55,219 nucleotides of DNA from CAIYOL01 sp964494805 (GCA_964494805.1 CAZBST010000015.1:1-55219), one strand, 5' to 3'; shown: positions 25,413-34,235, numbered from the stretch's first letter. The notes: a model not told the origin generated them from the letters alone. Made by a program: numbers and translations.

Positions 25413-25810
25413 TAACTCACCGTACAAAGTACCTCGCCGCCGACGTTGTCCTTGCGGCAGTTTCTATCACTCATCACACCTTTACTTGTCGAAACAATCG
25501 CTACGCCCATACCGGCCAAAACGTGCGGTAATCGATCGACAGGCAAATATACTCTTCTGCCGGGCTTACTTACTCTTGCTATCTCAGTAATAACAGCCTG
25601 ACCACTCTGGTCATACTTCAGGGTAACCTTCAGTATTCCCTGTTTGCTATCATCGATGCGGCTGAAATCTTCGATATAACCTTCCTGTTTAAGCACAGCT
25701 GCTATGCCTTCGCAGATATTCGATGCCTTAATGCTGACCTCGGGCTTATTTATCCGGAGCGCATTGCGAATTCTCGTCAGCATATCAGCTATTGGGTCAC
25801 TGGCACTCAT
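25412..25810 (-). CDS. rpsH: Ribosomal protein S8
   Basis: 132 residues. It starts MSASDPIADMLTRIRNALR and ends with VGIVSTSKGVM-like text (VAIVSTSKGVMSDRNCRKDN, then VGGEVLCTVS). S8 binds helix 21 of 16S rRNA and in E. coli represses the spc operon by binding its own mRNA; a matching site was not searched for here. Confidence 0.97.
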   Translation of the reverse strand: MSASDPIADMLTRIRNALRINKPEVSIKASNICEGIAAVLKQEGYIEDFSRIDDSKQGILKVTLKYDQSGQAVITEIARVSKPGRRVYLPVDRLPHVLAGMGVAIVSTSKGVMSDRNCRKDNVGGEVLCTVS

Positions 25811-25834
25811 AATTCAGGTTCCAATCCATCTCCA

Positions 25835-26020
25835 TTACCAGCTGGCTTTTCTCACACCTGGTATTTTCCCTTCATTGGCTAATGTTCTAAAACAAATGCG
25901 GCAAATTTTGAATTTGCGATAAACAGCATGGCTTCTTCCACAAAGCTGGCAACGCGTATATTCCCTGACGCGAAACTTTTGTTTCTTCTTTGCCTTATTC
26001 TCCAGCGCTTTAGTCGACAC
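25835..26020 (-). CDS. rpsN: Ribosomal protein S14, zinc-binding short form
   Basis: 61 residues with a GTG start and GGAG seven bases upstream. TRCQLCGRSHAVYRKFKICRICFR gives the two C-x2-C knuckles of the zinc (type Z) form, followed by GKIPGVRKASW. It belongs to the head of the small subunit. Confidence 0.96.
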   Translation of the reverse strand: MSTKALENKAKKKQKFRVREYTRCQLCGRSHAVYRKFKICRICFRTLANEGKIPGVRKASW

Positions 26021-26055
26021 TTACATACTCCAAATCACTCGTTAGTTACTGAATA

Positions 26056-26613
26056 CTACATTTCCGGCGCTGCCGACTCCCTGAAGGGCATACCAAAAAG
26101 CGACAGCATTCTCATTGCTTCTTCATCAGTATTGGCCGTAGTTATAAAAGCTACGTTCACACCCTGCTGAAACTCTACTTTCGCGGGGTTGATTTCCGGA
26201 AAAACACTCTGTTCAGGCAACCCCATCGAGTAATTGCCCCTGCCGTCAAAACTTTTCGGGCTAAGGCCCCGAAAATCTCTCACTCGCGGGATTGCAAGAC
26301 TAATCAGTCTATCCATAAATTCATACATTCGCCCGTGGCGGACAGTCACCTTCAAACCTATTTCGTTACCTTCACGAAGCTTGAAATTCGAGACGCTCTT
26401 TTTGGCCTTACACACAAGCGGCATCTGGCCGGTAATCATCATCAGGTCCTTTTTGGCAAGTTCCAGAAATTTCTTGTCCTGTGTCGCTTTGCCTACTCCC
26501 ATAGAAATAACAATCTTTTCCACCCGCGGCACAGCCATAGGATTTTTGTAGTCAAACTCCTTTATCAATTCAGGAACTATCTTGGACTTATATAAATCCT
26601 TCAAACGTGCCAT
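26056..26613 (-). CDS. rplE: Ribosomal protein L5
   Basis: 185 residues. NPMAVPRVEKIVISMGVG, RGLSPKSFDGRGNYSMGL and FPEINPAKVEF are typical. L5 binds 5S rRNA and the P-site tRNA. The start codon is directly preceded by a GCGAGATACGAG element that recurs at other spacers in this operon. Confidence 0.97.
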   Translation of the reverse strand: MARLKDLYKSKIVPELIKEFDYKNPMAVPRVEKIVISMGVGKATQDKKFLELAKKDLMMITGQMPLVCKAKKSVSNFKLREGNEIGLKVTVRHGRMYEFMDRLISLAIPRVRDFRGLSPKSFDGRGNYSMGLPEQSVFPEINPAKVEFQQGVNVAFITTANTDEEAMRMLSLFGMPFRESAAPEM

Positions 26614-26625
26614 CTCGTATCTCGC

Positions 26626-26964
26626 TTAGGCCTTTTTAGCTCTCTTAACAACGCTGACTTCGCTACCATCGGCTGCAAGGCGCTTTTTACTTCCGTCGGC
26701 GTTCATCTGATAATGAACCCTGCTGCCTCTTGAGCTTTTTGGACTTAGAGGCAGAATATTACTTATATGAATGGGCTGCTCAACATCAATACGACCTCCA
26801 TGCGGATTTTTGCGTGAAGGCCGAACGTGCTTCTTTGCTATATTGTGTCCCTGAACCACCACCTTGTTCTTTTCCGGTATGACACGCAGTATCTTACCGG
26901 TAGCACCTTTATGGTCACCCGCTATAATCTCAACCATATCACCTTTTTTTATATGTAGGCCCAT
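26626..26964 (-). CDS. rplX: Ribosomal protein L24
   Basis: 112 residues. The KOW motif HIKKGDMVEIIAGDHKGATGK is near the N-terminus, followed by NIAKKHVRPSRKNPHGG. L24 helps start large-subunit assembly. Twelve bases separate it from rplE. A GAGATACGA element lies in its own leader. Confidence 0.96.
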   Translation of the reverse strand: MGLHIKKGDMVEIIAGDHKGATGKILRVIPEKNKVVVQGHNIAKKHVRPSRKNPHGGRIDVEQPIHISNILPLSPKSSRGSRVHYQMNADGSKKRLAADGSEVSVVKRAKKA

Positions 26965-27008
26965 CTTAAAATTTCGTATCTCTCTTTACACAATAATAAC
27001 CAGCTTCT

Positions 27009-27395
27009 TCAAACCACTTCGCTTGCAAGCGAAATGATTTTCATATAGTTTTTTTCACGAAGCTCACGAGCAACCGCACCAAAAATCCTTGTCCCTATGG
27101 GATTGCCTTCATTATCAATCATAACAGCGGCATTATGGTCGAATCTAACGTAGCTGCCATCGGGGCGTTTCAAAGGGCTCGTGGTTCGTATAACAACGCA
27201 TTTATATACTTTCTTATCATCCAGCTGACAGGTCGGAAGCGACTTTTTGATAGCAACACAGATAACATCGCCCACCCTGGCTACAGTGCGCCTGAACTTT
27301 CCTCTTGACCCTCCTTTGCCGAGAACTCTGATGCACAGTGCCAACTTGACACCTGAGTTGTCAGCTATATCTAACATTGTTTCCTGCTGAATCAC
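27009..27395 (-). CDS. rplN: Ribosomal protein L14
   Basis: 128 residues with a GTG start (MIQQETMLDIADNSGVKLAL). AVMIDNEGNPIGTRIFGAVARELR is diagnostic. L14 forms part of the subunit interface. It is about six residues longer than usual in the DDKKVYKC region. Confidence 0.96.
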   Translation of the reverse strand: MIQQETMLDIADNSGVKLALCIRVLGKGGSRGKFRRTVARVGDVICVAIKKSLPTCQLDDKKVYKCVVIRTTSPLKRPDGSYVRFDHNAAVMIDNEGNPIGTRIFGAVARELREKNYMKIISLASEVV

Positions 27396-27427
27396 CTTAT
27401 TTCCCGTTTCTCGTCGCTTCTCTGACG

Positions 27428-27700
27428 CTACAGCTGCTCTTTAACCGCTTTTTCTAGAACCTTTATAAGACGCCAACTTTTAGTTTTGCTATGGGGCCTG
27501 CACTCAACAACTTCAACGACATCACCCACGCCAGCCTGATTACGTTCATCATGGACTGCAAGCTTTGTTCTACGCTTTACGTATTTGCCGTACTCCGGAT
27601 GCCCAACCTTGAAATCAACGGCAACTTTGATGCTCTTATTACCGCTGTTACTTATTACCACGCCGGTTACAGTTTTTAATTTCTTATCCTGCATCTTCAT
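27428..27700 (-). CDS. rpsQ: Ribosomal protein S17
   Basis: 90 residues. TVTGVVISNSGNKSIKVAV, KYVKRRTKLAVHDERN and ECRPHSKTKSWRLIKV are the S17 signatures (OB-fold binding 16S rRNA). MKMQDKK offers two possible ATG starts; the first is used. Confidence 0.96.
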   Translation of the reverse strand: MKMQDKKLKTVTGVVISNSGNKSIKVAVDFKVGHPEYGKYVKRRTKLAVHDERNQAGVGDVVEVVECRPHSKTKSWRLIKVLEKAVKEQL

Positions 27701-27726
27701 TTTCCAATCACCGCTGCTGCAGTGAA

Positions 27727-27915
27727 CTATGACCTCTTCTCTCGCATTATCGTTTTAATCCTGGCGATATCACGTCTGGTATTAATTAAAGCTTTGGAAT
27801 TCTCCAGCTTTTCCGTAACCGCCTGTGAGCGCAAATCAAACAAGTGCCTCTGCAATTCATCGAGCTTGTCACTAAGCTCATCCGGACTCATTTCACGATA
27901 CTGCTGGGCCTTCAT
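27727..27915 (-). CDS. rpmC: Ribosomal protein L29
   Basis: 62 residues, two helices: MSPDELSDKLDELQRHLFDLRSQ and NTRRDIARIKTIMREKR. It lies by the exit tunnel. AAGGA lies nine bases before the ATG. Usual position between rplP and rpsQ. Confidence 0.95.
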   Translation of the reverse strand: MKAQQYREMSPDELSDKLDELQRHLFDLRSQAVTEKLENSKALINTRRDIARIKTIMREKRS

Positions 27916-27938
27916 CTGGCACTTTCCTTATGGCAACA

Positions 27939-28358
27939 CTACAATGAATGTCTTCGTTTAATAAACCTGCACCTAATCGGCAATTTATGAGCAACCCTGC
28001 TCAATGCCAATTTTGCGACGTTTTCAGCTACTCCGCCGACTTCAAAGCAAACTTGGCCTGGTCTGACTCTGGCGACCCAGAATGCGGGCTCACCCTTACC
28101 TTTGCCCATTCGCGTCTCCAACGGCTTGGCGCTTACCGGCTTGTGTGGAAATATCCTCAGATATACCTTTCCTTCACGATGCAAAAAATGGGTTGCCGAA
28201 ACTCGACCTGCTTCAATCTGCTTGGCGCTTATCCAGCTGGCTTCCATCGCCTGCAAACCGTATTCGCCAAACGCTACAAAATTGCTTCGAGAGGCATTGC
28301 CCTTCATTTTGCCACGCTGGCTTTTACGGTATTTAACTCTTTTCGGCATCGTCGCCAT
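27939..28358 (-). CDS. rplP: Ribosomal protein L16
   Basis: 139 residues. MPKRVKYRKSQRGKMKGNA and WISAKQIEAGRVSATHFLHREGKVYLRIFPHKPVSAKP-type text are diagnostic (read in two parts). L16 shapes the A-site region of the large subunit. ATG 28349 is a second possible start. Confidence 0.96.
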   Translation of the reverse strand: MATMPKRVKYRKSQRGKMKGNASRSNFVAFGEYGLQAMEASWISAKQIEAGRVSATHFLHREGKVYLRIFPHKPVSAKPLETRMGKGKGEPAFWVARVRPGQVCFEVGGVAENVAKLALSRVAHKLPIRCRFIKRRHSL

Positions 28359-28387
28359 TTTTCAGACTCTCGCGAATTAACAATTGA

Positions 28388-29218
28388 TTATTGATTATCA
28401 GTTACTGATTTCTCCGGGTTTTCTGTGTCCTTTAAGCCCTCCTGGGTTAGCTCCTTTTTAGCTTCGACAGGGCTTTCACCTTCCTGTGCCACCGCAGCTT
28501 TAGTCCGCCTCTTGAAACTCTGGCCTGCATCAACACGCCTCGGTGAACGACGCCGGCGAGTCTGCTTAGGCTCAATTTCCTCACCAAATTTACCTCTATA
28601 AACCCAAACTTTGATACCAATTGCTCCGTATGTTGTTCTGGACGTTGCCGTGGCGTAATCTACATCGGCATCCAAGGTCTGCAGTGGGATGCTACCGAGT
28701 TTTTGCGCCTCTTTACGCGCTATCTCTGCGCCTGCCAACCGTCCCGAGCAGACAATCTTAACTCCTTTGGCACCGGCGTTCATCGCCGATTCGCAATACT
28801 CTTTCATCGTGCGCCTAAACGAAGCCCGCTTACTTAGCTGTTCGGCAATCGCTTCGGCTATCAAAGTAGCATCAAGGTCCGGCTCTTTTATCTCGATAAC
28901 ATTGACGCCCATCTTCCGACCTGTAATCCCCTCAAGCTCTTCCCGCAACTTGTCGACTTCTCCGCCTCTGGGACCAATAACTATACCTGGCCGAGCGCTG
29001 TGCAGTGTTACTTTCACTTCATTACGTGTTCGGATTATTTCAACCTTTGCTACTGCGCCCTTAGGCATCTGACGGTTAAATTTCTTGTCAATGTACTGGC
29101 GTATCTTCTGGTCTTCGACAAGAAAATCGCCGTAATCGCTCTTGGAAGCAAACCATGTGCTTTGCCATCCACGCGTTATTCCTGTTCTAAAACCTGTTGG
29201 CGATGTTTTCTGACCCAT
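28388..29218 (-). CDS. rpsC: Ribosomal protein S3 with long basic/acidic tail
   Basis: 276 residues from ATG 29218 (MGQKTSPTGFRTGITRGW); the longer upstream frame runs into rplV and is rejected. The KH domain shows VTLHSARPGIVIGPRGGEVD and the C-terminal domain GAKGVKIVCSGRLAGAEIAR. After about residue 215 there is a tail of about 60 residues, first Arg-rich then acidic, beyond the usual end. S3 lies at the mRNA entry site. Confidence 0.96.
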   Translation of the reverse strand: MGQKTSPTGFRTGITRGWQSTWFASKSDYGDFLVEDQKIRQYIDKKFNRQMPKGAVAKVEIIRTRNEVKVTLHSARPGIVIGPRGGEVDKLREELEGITGRKMGVNVIEIKEPDLDATLIAEAIAEQLSKRASFRRTMKEYCESAMNAGAKGVKIVCSGRLAGAEIARKEAQKLGSIPLQTLDADVDYATATSRTTYGAIGIKVWVYRGKFGEEIEPKQTRRRRSPRRVDAGQSFKRRTKAAVAQEGESPVEAKKELTQEGLKDTENPEKSVTDNQ

Positions 29219-29265
29219 AATCTCGTATTTCGTATCTCGCCGTATCGCAGCTGGCGAGGTGCATT

Positions 29266-29823
29266 TTATACTCCCTTCGCTTCTGTTACTGTTATATGTA
29301 TATGGCAGGCCTCTTTCCTGAGAGGATATGCCTTGCCTCTGTCTTTTGCTATCCATTGTTTGGTGCCAATGCGCCGCCCTGCACCGTCAACACGAGCTTC
29401 ACTGACATAGAGATTATCAACGTCAGCCTGCTGCTCATCGGCATCGGCTACGGCACTTTTTAGAACCTTGTCAACCATTCCTGCTGCTCGTTTTCTTGTG
29501 AACTTCAAAATATCCATTGCGTCCTGAACTCTTCGGCCGACTATCAATTGTGTAACCAATTGAACCTTACGAACGGAACTCGGAGCAAAGCGATAAGACG
29601 AACACCATTCAACCAAATCATTTACTTCAACAGATAAGGCAGTCGCCAGACGGCGAATATCCTCTTTACGGGGCATAGGCTTAAAAAGACCTTTCTGCCA
29701 GTTTTTAACAGCCGCCGTTGCCTTTTTCTCGTTCAGTCCGCCTCCGACAATCTGGCTGGCCAACTGCTCTGTACTCACCCGCTGTTGTTCGCAAAGCTTT
29801 TTTAACTTATTAGCACTTAACAT
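29266..29823 (-). CDS. rplV: Ribosomal protein L22 with N-terminal XRE-like helix-turn-helix extension
   Basis: 185 residues; L22 is usually about 110. The L22 domain begins only near residue 75 (YRFAPSSVRKVQLVTQLIVG) and continues with AMDILKFTRKRAAGMVDKVL to the C-terminal CHIHITVTEA loop. Residues 1-72 look like a Cro/C1-type DNA-binding fold: LKKLCEQQRVSTEQLASQI, a central KNWQKG, and IRRLATALSVEVNDLVEW. No good internal start with a ribosome site exists, so the extension is probably translated. It may bind rRNA or the nascent chain, or allow an autoregulatory role; none of this is shown. Confidence 0.93.
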   Translation of the reverse strand: MLSANKLKKLCEQQRVSTEQLASQIVGGGLNEKKATAAVKNWQKGLFKPMPRKEDIRRLATALSVEVNDLVEWCSSYRFAPSSVRKVQLVTQLIVGRRVQDAMDILKFTRKRAAGMVDKVLKSAVADADEQQADVDNLYVSEARVDGAGRRIGTKQWIAKDRGKAYPLRKEACHIHITVTEAKGV

Positions 29824-29845
29824 ATTCCGTATCCCACAGCCCCCG

Positions 29846-30130
29846 TCACTCTACCGGTGTTACTTCTATTTTTCTGCTTGAATGACCTCTAAAAATCCTC
29901 GTCGGCGAAAATTCACCCAGCTTATGTCCGACCATATCTTCAGTAATAAAAACCTTATTAAAAATCTTGCCGTTGTGGACCATAAAGGTAAAGCCGACAA
30001 ATTCGGGAATTATGGTGCATCTCCTCGCCCAGGTTTTTATCGGCTCATGAGAGCCGGTATCCCTTCGCTTATTGACCTTGGCAAAAAGCTTTTCATCAAC
30101 ATACGGCCCTTTTTTAAGCGACCTTCCCAT
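29846..30130 (-). CDS. rpsS: Ribosomal protein S19
   Basis: 94 residues. MGRSLKKGPYVDEKLFAKV, FTMVHNGK-type text (VGFTFMVHNGKIFNKVFI) and HKLGEFSPTRIFRGH are diagnostic. It is in the head of the small subunit near S13. Normal order between rplB and rplV. Confidence 0.97.
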   Translation of the reverse strand: MGRSLKKGPYVDEKLFAKVNKRRDTGSHEPIKTWARRCTIIPEFVGFTFMVHNGKIFNKVFITEDMVGHKLGEFSPTRIFRGHSSRKIEVTPVE

Positions 30131-30173
30131 TCGAATTTACTCAACCTTCAAACTTTAATTACCAATCATGCAA

Positions 30174-31022
30174 TTACGCTATAAATTGAAAACGTCCACT
30201 TTTTCGTCTTCGAATAATCCTTTTATTACTTCGATTTCGCGGATTTCTGGTTTTTCCACCTTTTGCCAGCACGCCAGTAGGTGAGCAGGGATGCCGTCCA
30301 CCATTTGCTCGGCCTTCGCCGCCACCCATCGGGTGAGAAACCGGATTCTGCGCCTTGCCTCTGACGTGAGGTCTGCGACCTATGTGCCGCATTCTCCCGG
30401 CCTTGCCTATCTTAACATTCTGGTAGTCGGGGTTGCTAAGCTGGCCGATTGTAGCCCTGCATTCTTTGCGAACCATCCGCATCTCACCGCTTGGCAAGAT
30501 GATAGTAACCCAATCGCCTTCCTTCGCCACAATTCTTGCAGCACCTCCGGCACCTCTGACCAATTTTCCGCCCGCCCCTGCAGTCATTTCAATATTATGA
30601 ATCTCAAGACCGGCGGGAATCGCATCTAGCGGCATCGCATTACCAATCTTTGGCTCGCACTCAGAACCACTTTCCACGCGGTCGCCCAGCTTTATACCAA
30701 GCGGTGCCAATATATATCTTTTTTCACCGTCGGCGTAGTGCAGCAGTGATATGAAGCAATTCCTATTAGGGTCGTATTCAATCGCTGCCACTTTTGCAGG
30801 AACACCATCTTTATCGCGCTTAAAATCGATGATACGGTAAATTTTTCTTGCCCCGCCGCCTCTGAACCGCACCATTGTCATCCCGCTGCTGTTTCTGCCG
30901 CCTGCCTTCTTTATGCGGACACAAAGTGACTTGGCCGGCTTATCGGCAGTCAACTCGGCATAATCATTTACCGAGCCGCTTCGACGTCCGGGAGATGTCG
31001 GTTTATAAATTCGAATACCCAT
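30174..31022 (-). CDS. rplB: Ribosomal protein L2
   Basis: 282 residues from ATG 31022 (MGIRIYKPTSPGRRSGSVND) with GAGGTG upstream. NSSGMTMVRFRGGGARKIYRIIDFKR in two parts and the C-terminal HPMGGGEGRANGGRHP, which contains the conserved His needed at the peptidyl-transferase centre, are present. Standard length. Confidence 0.97.
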   Translation of the reverse strand: MGIRIYKPTSPGRRSGSVNDYAELTADKPAKSLCVRIKKAGGRNSSGMTMVRFRGGGARKIYRIIDFKRDKDGVPAKVAAIEYDPNRNCFISLLHYADGEKRYILAPLGIKLGDRVESGSECEPKIGNAMPLDAIPAGLEIHNIEMTAGAGGKLVRGAGGAARIVAKEGDWVTIILPSGEMRMVRKECRATIGQLSNPDYQNVKIGKAGRMRHIGRRPHVRGKAQNPVSHPMGGGEGRANGGRHPCSPTGVLAKGGKTRNPRNRSNKRIIRRRKSGRFQFIA

Positions 31023-31072
31023 AACACACCTCACACTGGTAATTGGTAATTACCATTCACCAGTTACCAAAA

Positions 31073-31354
31073 TTAAAACAAATCTATATGATAGTCCGGC
31101 TTCAGAAATACAACGGCTTTCTTCCAGCTTGCTGTCATACCGAAATCTCTGCCTCTGCGACGGTATTTGCCTCTGTGATTAGCCGTTCTTACCTTGCTTA
31201 CCTTAACACCGTATATTTTTTCAACAGCGTTTTTTATCTGGGTTTTATTGGCCTTTTTGTTCACCTCGAAAGAGTATGCACCTTTTACATTCGCAAAGTG
31301 CATCCCCTGCTCTGTAATCAAAGGCCGAATTATTATATTAAGGTTATTAAGCAT
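31073..31354 (-). CDS. rplW: Ribosomal protein L23
   Basis: 93 residues. IIIRPLITEQGMHFANVKGA and KTQIKNAVEKIYGVKVSKVRT are typical. L23 lies at the exit tunnel and docks trigger factor and SRP. Six bases separate it from the rplD stop. Confidence 0.96.
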   Translation of the reverse strand: MLNNLNIIIRPLITEQGMHFANVKGAYSFEVNKKANKTQIKNAVEKIYGVKVSKVRTANHRGKYRRRGRDFGMTASWKKAVVFLKPDYHIDLF

Positions 31355-31360
31355 TCGCCG

Positions 31361-31996
31361 TTAATTCTCGTCTCCTTGGTCTCTATTCAAAAGGGACAAA
31401 AATGCCTCACGGGTTATCAGCATTTTGCGATGGCTGCAAATATCCCCGGCGTTCAACTCAGCCACGGGCATAACAACCACCCTCGGGATGTTTCTGGCTG
31501 ATTTATAAAGATTGCCGTCATAGCCGTTAATTGTTACTAAGCAACCGCTTTCGATTTTCAAATTACCCAAAACACTTATAAAATCGCTGGTTTTGGGCTT
31601 GTCAAATTTCAGCTCATCAACCACCACAATATCGTTTCTCAAAAGCTTTGCTAAAATAGCCGAGTCTCTGGCTAATATCCTCTGCTTTTTGGGCATACGT
31701 TTGCCGAAATCTCTGGCCGTCTTGGCAAAAATAACACCGCCGCCTACTCGTTTGCCGGTTCGCACTGTTCCCGCTCGTGCGTTGCCCGTGTGCTTTTGCG
31801 CATAAATCTTTCTTGTCGAGCCTTCAACCATCCCTCTGCTTTTTGTCGCAGCTGTCCCCACGCGCTTGTTGGCGTGGTACATAACGATTGCCTGTTTAAG
31901 CAGCGGATATCTAACCGAGCCGCCAAAAAGCGACTCGTCGACCTTTAAGACATCGACTTCCTGGCCATCTCTATTGTAGATAGATATATCAATCAT
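31361..31996 (-). CDS. rplD: Ribosomal protein L4
   Basis: 211 residues from ATG 31996 (MIDISIYNRDGQEVDVLKVD); a TTG four codons earlier is a possible alternative start. HTGNARAGTVRTGKRVGGGVIFAKTARDF in two parts is the tunnel loop region. L4 binds 23S rRNA and in enterobacteria represses the S10 operon; no such leader is evident here. Confidence 0.95.
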   Translation of the reverse strand: MIDISIYNRDGQEVDVLKVDESLFGGSVRYPLLKQAIVMYHANKRVGTAATKSRGMVEGSTRKIYAQKHTGNARAGTVRTGKRVGGGVIFAKTARDFGKRMPKKQRILARDSAILAKLLRNDIVVVDELKFDKPKTSDFISVLGNLKIESGCLVTINGYDGNLYKSARNIPRVVVMPVAELNAGDICSHRKMLITREAFLSLLNRDQGDEN

Positions 31997-32022
31997 TTCT
32001 GTATCCAATTCTCCAATATATA

Positions 32023-32670
32023 TCAGGCCCCTTGTGAGCTACGGACTACAACATAACTACCAAAAGAACCCGGAACACAACCTTTGACCATCAATAAATT
32101 TCTCTCCTCGTCTATCGCTACCAAGCTGTGGTTTTTTTCTGTTGCTCTGTGATTCCCCAAATGCCCCGCCATCCTCTTGCCCTTGTGCAGGTTGCCGCCG
32201 TGACCCCGGTCTGTACCGTGACTGGCAATCGAGCCGGGAGAACGGTGCTTCCGCTCGGTACCGTGAGAGCCCGGCATCCCATGAAAATCGTACCGTTTCA
32301 TCACTCCGGCGAAACCTTTGCCTTTGCTCGTTCCCACTATATCAACATATTTGTCTTCCTTAAAAACCGAAACTGTAAGAGAATCTCCGACTTTATACTC
32401 CGCTGCGGTATCGCCGGACAAACGCATCTCTCTAATAAATCTCTTCGGCTCCGAATTGGCTTTCTTGGCATGTCCTAATTGCGAATTCTTTCTTCGCGAT
32501 TTTTTTACATCGTCATATCCCAATTGAACGGCATCGTAGCCGTCTGTATTCACTGTTTTGACCTGCATAACAACACAGGGACCGGCCTGTATGACTGTAA
32601 CGGGCAGAAGCTTGTCCGCTTCGTCATACATCTGAGTCATCCCTATTTTTTTGCCCAGCAGCATTGCCAT
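32023..32670 (-). CDS. rplC: Ribosomal protein L3
   Basis: 215 residues. MAMLLGKKIGMTQMYDE, the central GTSKGKGFAGVMKRYDFHG and GRMAGHLGN-like KGKRMAGHLGNHRATEKN are diagnostic. L3 reaches the peptidyl-transferase centre. The leader includes a GAGATACGAG element. Confidence 0.97.
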   Translation of the reverse strand: MAMLLGKKIGMTQMYDEADKLLPVTVIQAGPCVVMQVKTVNTDGYDAVQLGYDDVKKSRRKNSQLGHAKKANSEPKRFIREMRLSGDTAAEYKVGDSLTVSVFKEDKYVDIVGTSKGKGFAGVMKRYDFHGMPGSHGTERKHRSPGSIASHGTDRGHGGNLHKGKRMAGHLGNHRATEKNHSLVAIDEERNLLMVKGCVPGSFGSYVVVRSSQGA

Positions 32671-32688
32671 TGCTCCTCACCTCGTATC

Positions 32689-33003
32689 TCAGGCCTTAAT
32701 CTTCACAAAGACGCCGGCCGGCACCACTAAACGGTTCAACACCTCAACAGTTCGTGCGTTGGCCTCGTGAATATCTATCAGGCGCTTGTGAGTCCTCAAC
32801 TCAAACTGCTCACGCGACTTTTTATCAACATGAGGACTTCGCAAAACGGTATATCTTTCAATACGCGTAGGCAACGGCACCGGACCACTGACACGGGCAT
32901 TAGTTCTTCTGGCGTGCTCTACTATCTCTTTAGCAGACGCATCAAGAGCCCTGGAGTCGTAGGATTCCATCTTAATTCTTATCTTTTCAGTTTCAGCAGG
33001 CAC
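32689..33003 (-). CDS. rpsJ: Ribosomal protein S10
   Basis: 104 residues with a GTG start and AAGGA five bases upstream. IRIKMESYDSRALDASAKEI, SGPVPLPTRIERYTVLRSPH and RTHKRLIDI are the S10 signatures. First gene of the superoperon. tuf, often directly upstream of rpsJ, is absent. Confidence 0.97.
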   Translation of the reverse strand: MPAETEKIRIKMESYDSRALDASAKEIVEHARRTNARVSGPVPLPTRIERYTVLRSPHVDKKSREQFELRTHKRLIDIHEANARTVEVLNRLVVPAGVFVKIKA

Positions 33004-33101
33004 AGTTTTCCTTCCCGTTTGCCCTCAGTGAAATCACCAAAAGGCAAATTTCCGATAAGTTGCCTCTTTACGTCATATCTGAAAATTTTAGAAAACCTTA
33101 G

Positions 33102-33129
33102 ATTATACATACTTACAAACAAAATACAA
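33102..33129 (-). promoter_or_regulatory. Sigma-70-type promoter of the S10-spc-alpha superoperon
   Basis: On the minus strand TTGTAT (33124-33129), 16 bases, then a perfect TATAAT (33102-33107), giving a leader of about 90 bases before rpsJ. Just upstream lie repeated AAGCTATTT-type words (33141-33175). Confidence 0.65.
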
Positions 33130-33255
33130 AATAATTTTCTTAAGCTATTTAAGCTATTTTTAAGCATATAGCTTCTCTCTTTTACCAAATACATCTTGGT
33201 TTAATTTTGGCAGGAAAGGCACTTCTTATCGGACTTGTCTTTTATCTACTGACGA

Positions 33256-33390
33256 CTAAAAACACGACACCCAACCAATAAATTCGCCTTCCTTAAAGAA
33301 TTCGGGTTCGGACCAATTACGGCCATCCCAAAGCCATTTATCAGCTTTGGCTTCAAAAAAGTAACTAACAAACCATCCTTGACCACTACA
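33256..33390 (-). pseudogene. Possible gene remnant, no start codon
   Basis: An open stretch of about 44 codons that reads WFVSYFFEAKADKWLWDGRN, then WSEPEFFKEGEFIGWVSCF and a stop. The aromatic-rich, protein-like composition suggests the C-terminus of a lost gene. It has no start codon, no ribosome site and no recognised family, and it does not resemble EF-Tu. Confidence 0.25.
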
Positions 33391-33683
33391 CTACAGATAT
33401 GCAACAGCCCAACTCGTAAACGCAAAACCCATCCATGGTTCTGCTCGCTACGGCTGAAAAACCACAATGGTACTACACAAATCTGTCTTTATCAAACAAA
33501 ATATCGAAAAAATCTTGCTAAAATTACAAAAAAATGCTCAAAAAACACAAAAATTTACGTTTTTCTCGCTTTTTTCCATGCTGTTTTTCCCCTGCATCAC
33601 CAGCCCGCTTTGGAATACCTCCTCTGAATACCCGAGGACGAGAGAGTTAAAACACTTGCTTCCGCTTGGATACCGTTCTACTG

Positions 33684-33700
33684 GTATGCCTCCGGCATAC
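33684..33700. repeat. Palindromic GCCTCCGGC element
   Basis: GTATGCC/GGCATAC with a 3-base centre. The sequence after it (GGTTTC.AA.TCGT..GC.TCCGGCA, 33709-33736) recurs with changes at 39829-39856, and both are followed by a GGCCATCGGC.GC word. The two copies flank the three-gene protease/adhesin block. Confidence 0.45.
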
Positions 33701-34029
33701 TAACTATTGGTTTCCAACTCGTGGGCATCCGGCAGCTACAGCACTATGGCCCATCGGCCGCACCACATGTTTCTTCTTTTCTTGACTTGTCTCGCCGTAG
33801 CCTCGGCGAAGGCGGATACCCTGATTTTCTGGCATTCTCTACATCTATATGTATTTTTAGACAAGTGATTTAATTCCACTTTTCAATCAAATCTGTTTGT
33901 AGTTTTGCCAGCTTTCGAGATTTTTTAAAAATTTTTTCTTCTTTTTCCCAACATTTATCTGTCATACATCTTATCTTCCTTAGGAGGATACCATGTTCCT
34001 TGGCTAGCCCGCTGACTATCATTTTTTAC

Positions 34030-34056
34030 TTGACAGCATATAAAATACTCTATACG
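34030..34056 (+). promoter_or_regulatory. Weak candidate promoter for the M4 protease gene
   Basis: TTGACA at 34030-34035 with TATACG at 34051-34056 (15-base spacer). The -35 is perfect but the spacing is short and the -10 weak. Confidence 0.25.
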
Positions 34057-34235
34057 TTGATTCCAGGAAAATTAAGGGAAATTGCATGGGAGCATTCCTG
34101 AACGGTTTGATTCATAGCAAGGGATTGGTGTGTAAATTGAACTTTCGTACTTCATAACTAACTGTGGTGTATGAATTTTCGCCCGTGGCAGGAATTATTC
34201 ATCCCAAATTGTTTCAAAATGAAGGGAAGCAGAAT

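Larger units (their letters stand above)
33004..34235. other. Gap between rpsJ and the protease gene
   Basis: About 1.2 kb without an intact gene. It holds the rpsJ promoter, a short minus-strand open fragment (33256-33390) that lacks a start codon, a perfect palindrome GTATGCC-TCC-GGCATAC (33684-33700), and a TTGACA (34030-34035) that may belong to the promoter of the protease gene. Confidence 0.6.

Noticed and set aside
29219..29356. Upstream extension of the rpsC frame
   Set aside because: It runs antisense-like through the spacer and into rplV; MGQKTSP at 29218 is the conserved S3 start.
33256..33390. Remnant of tuf in the gap before rpsJ
   Set aside because: The open fragment is aromatic-rich and has none of the EF-Tu C-terminal motifs; it is listed only as a remnant of unknown origin.
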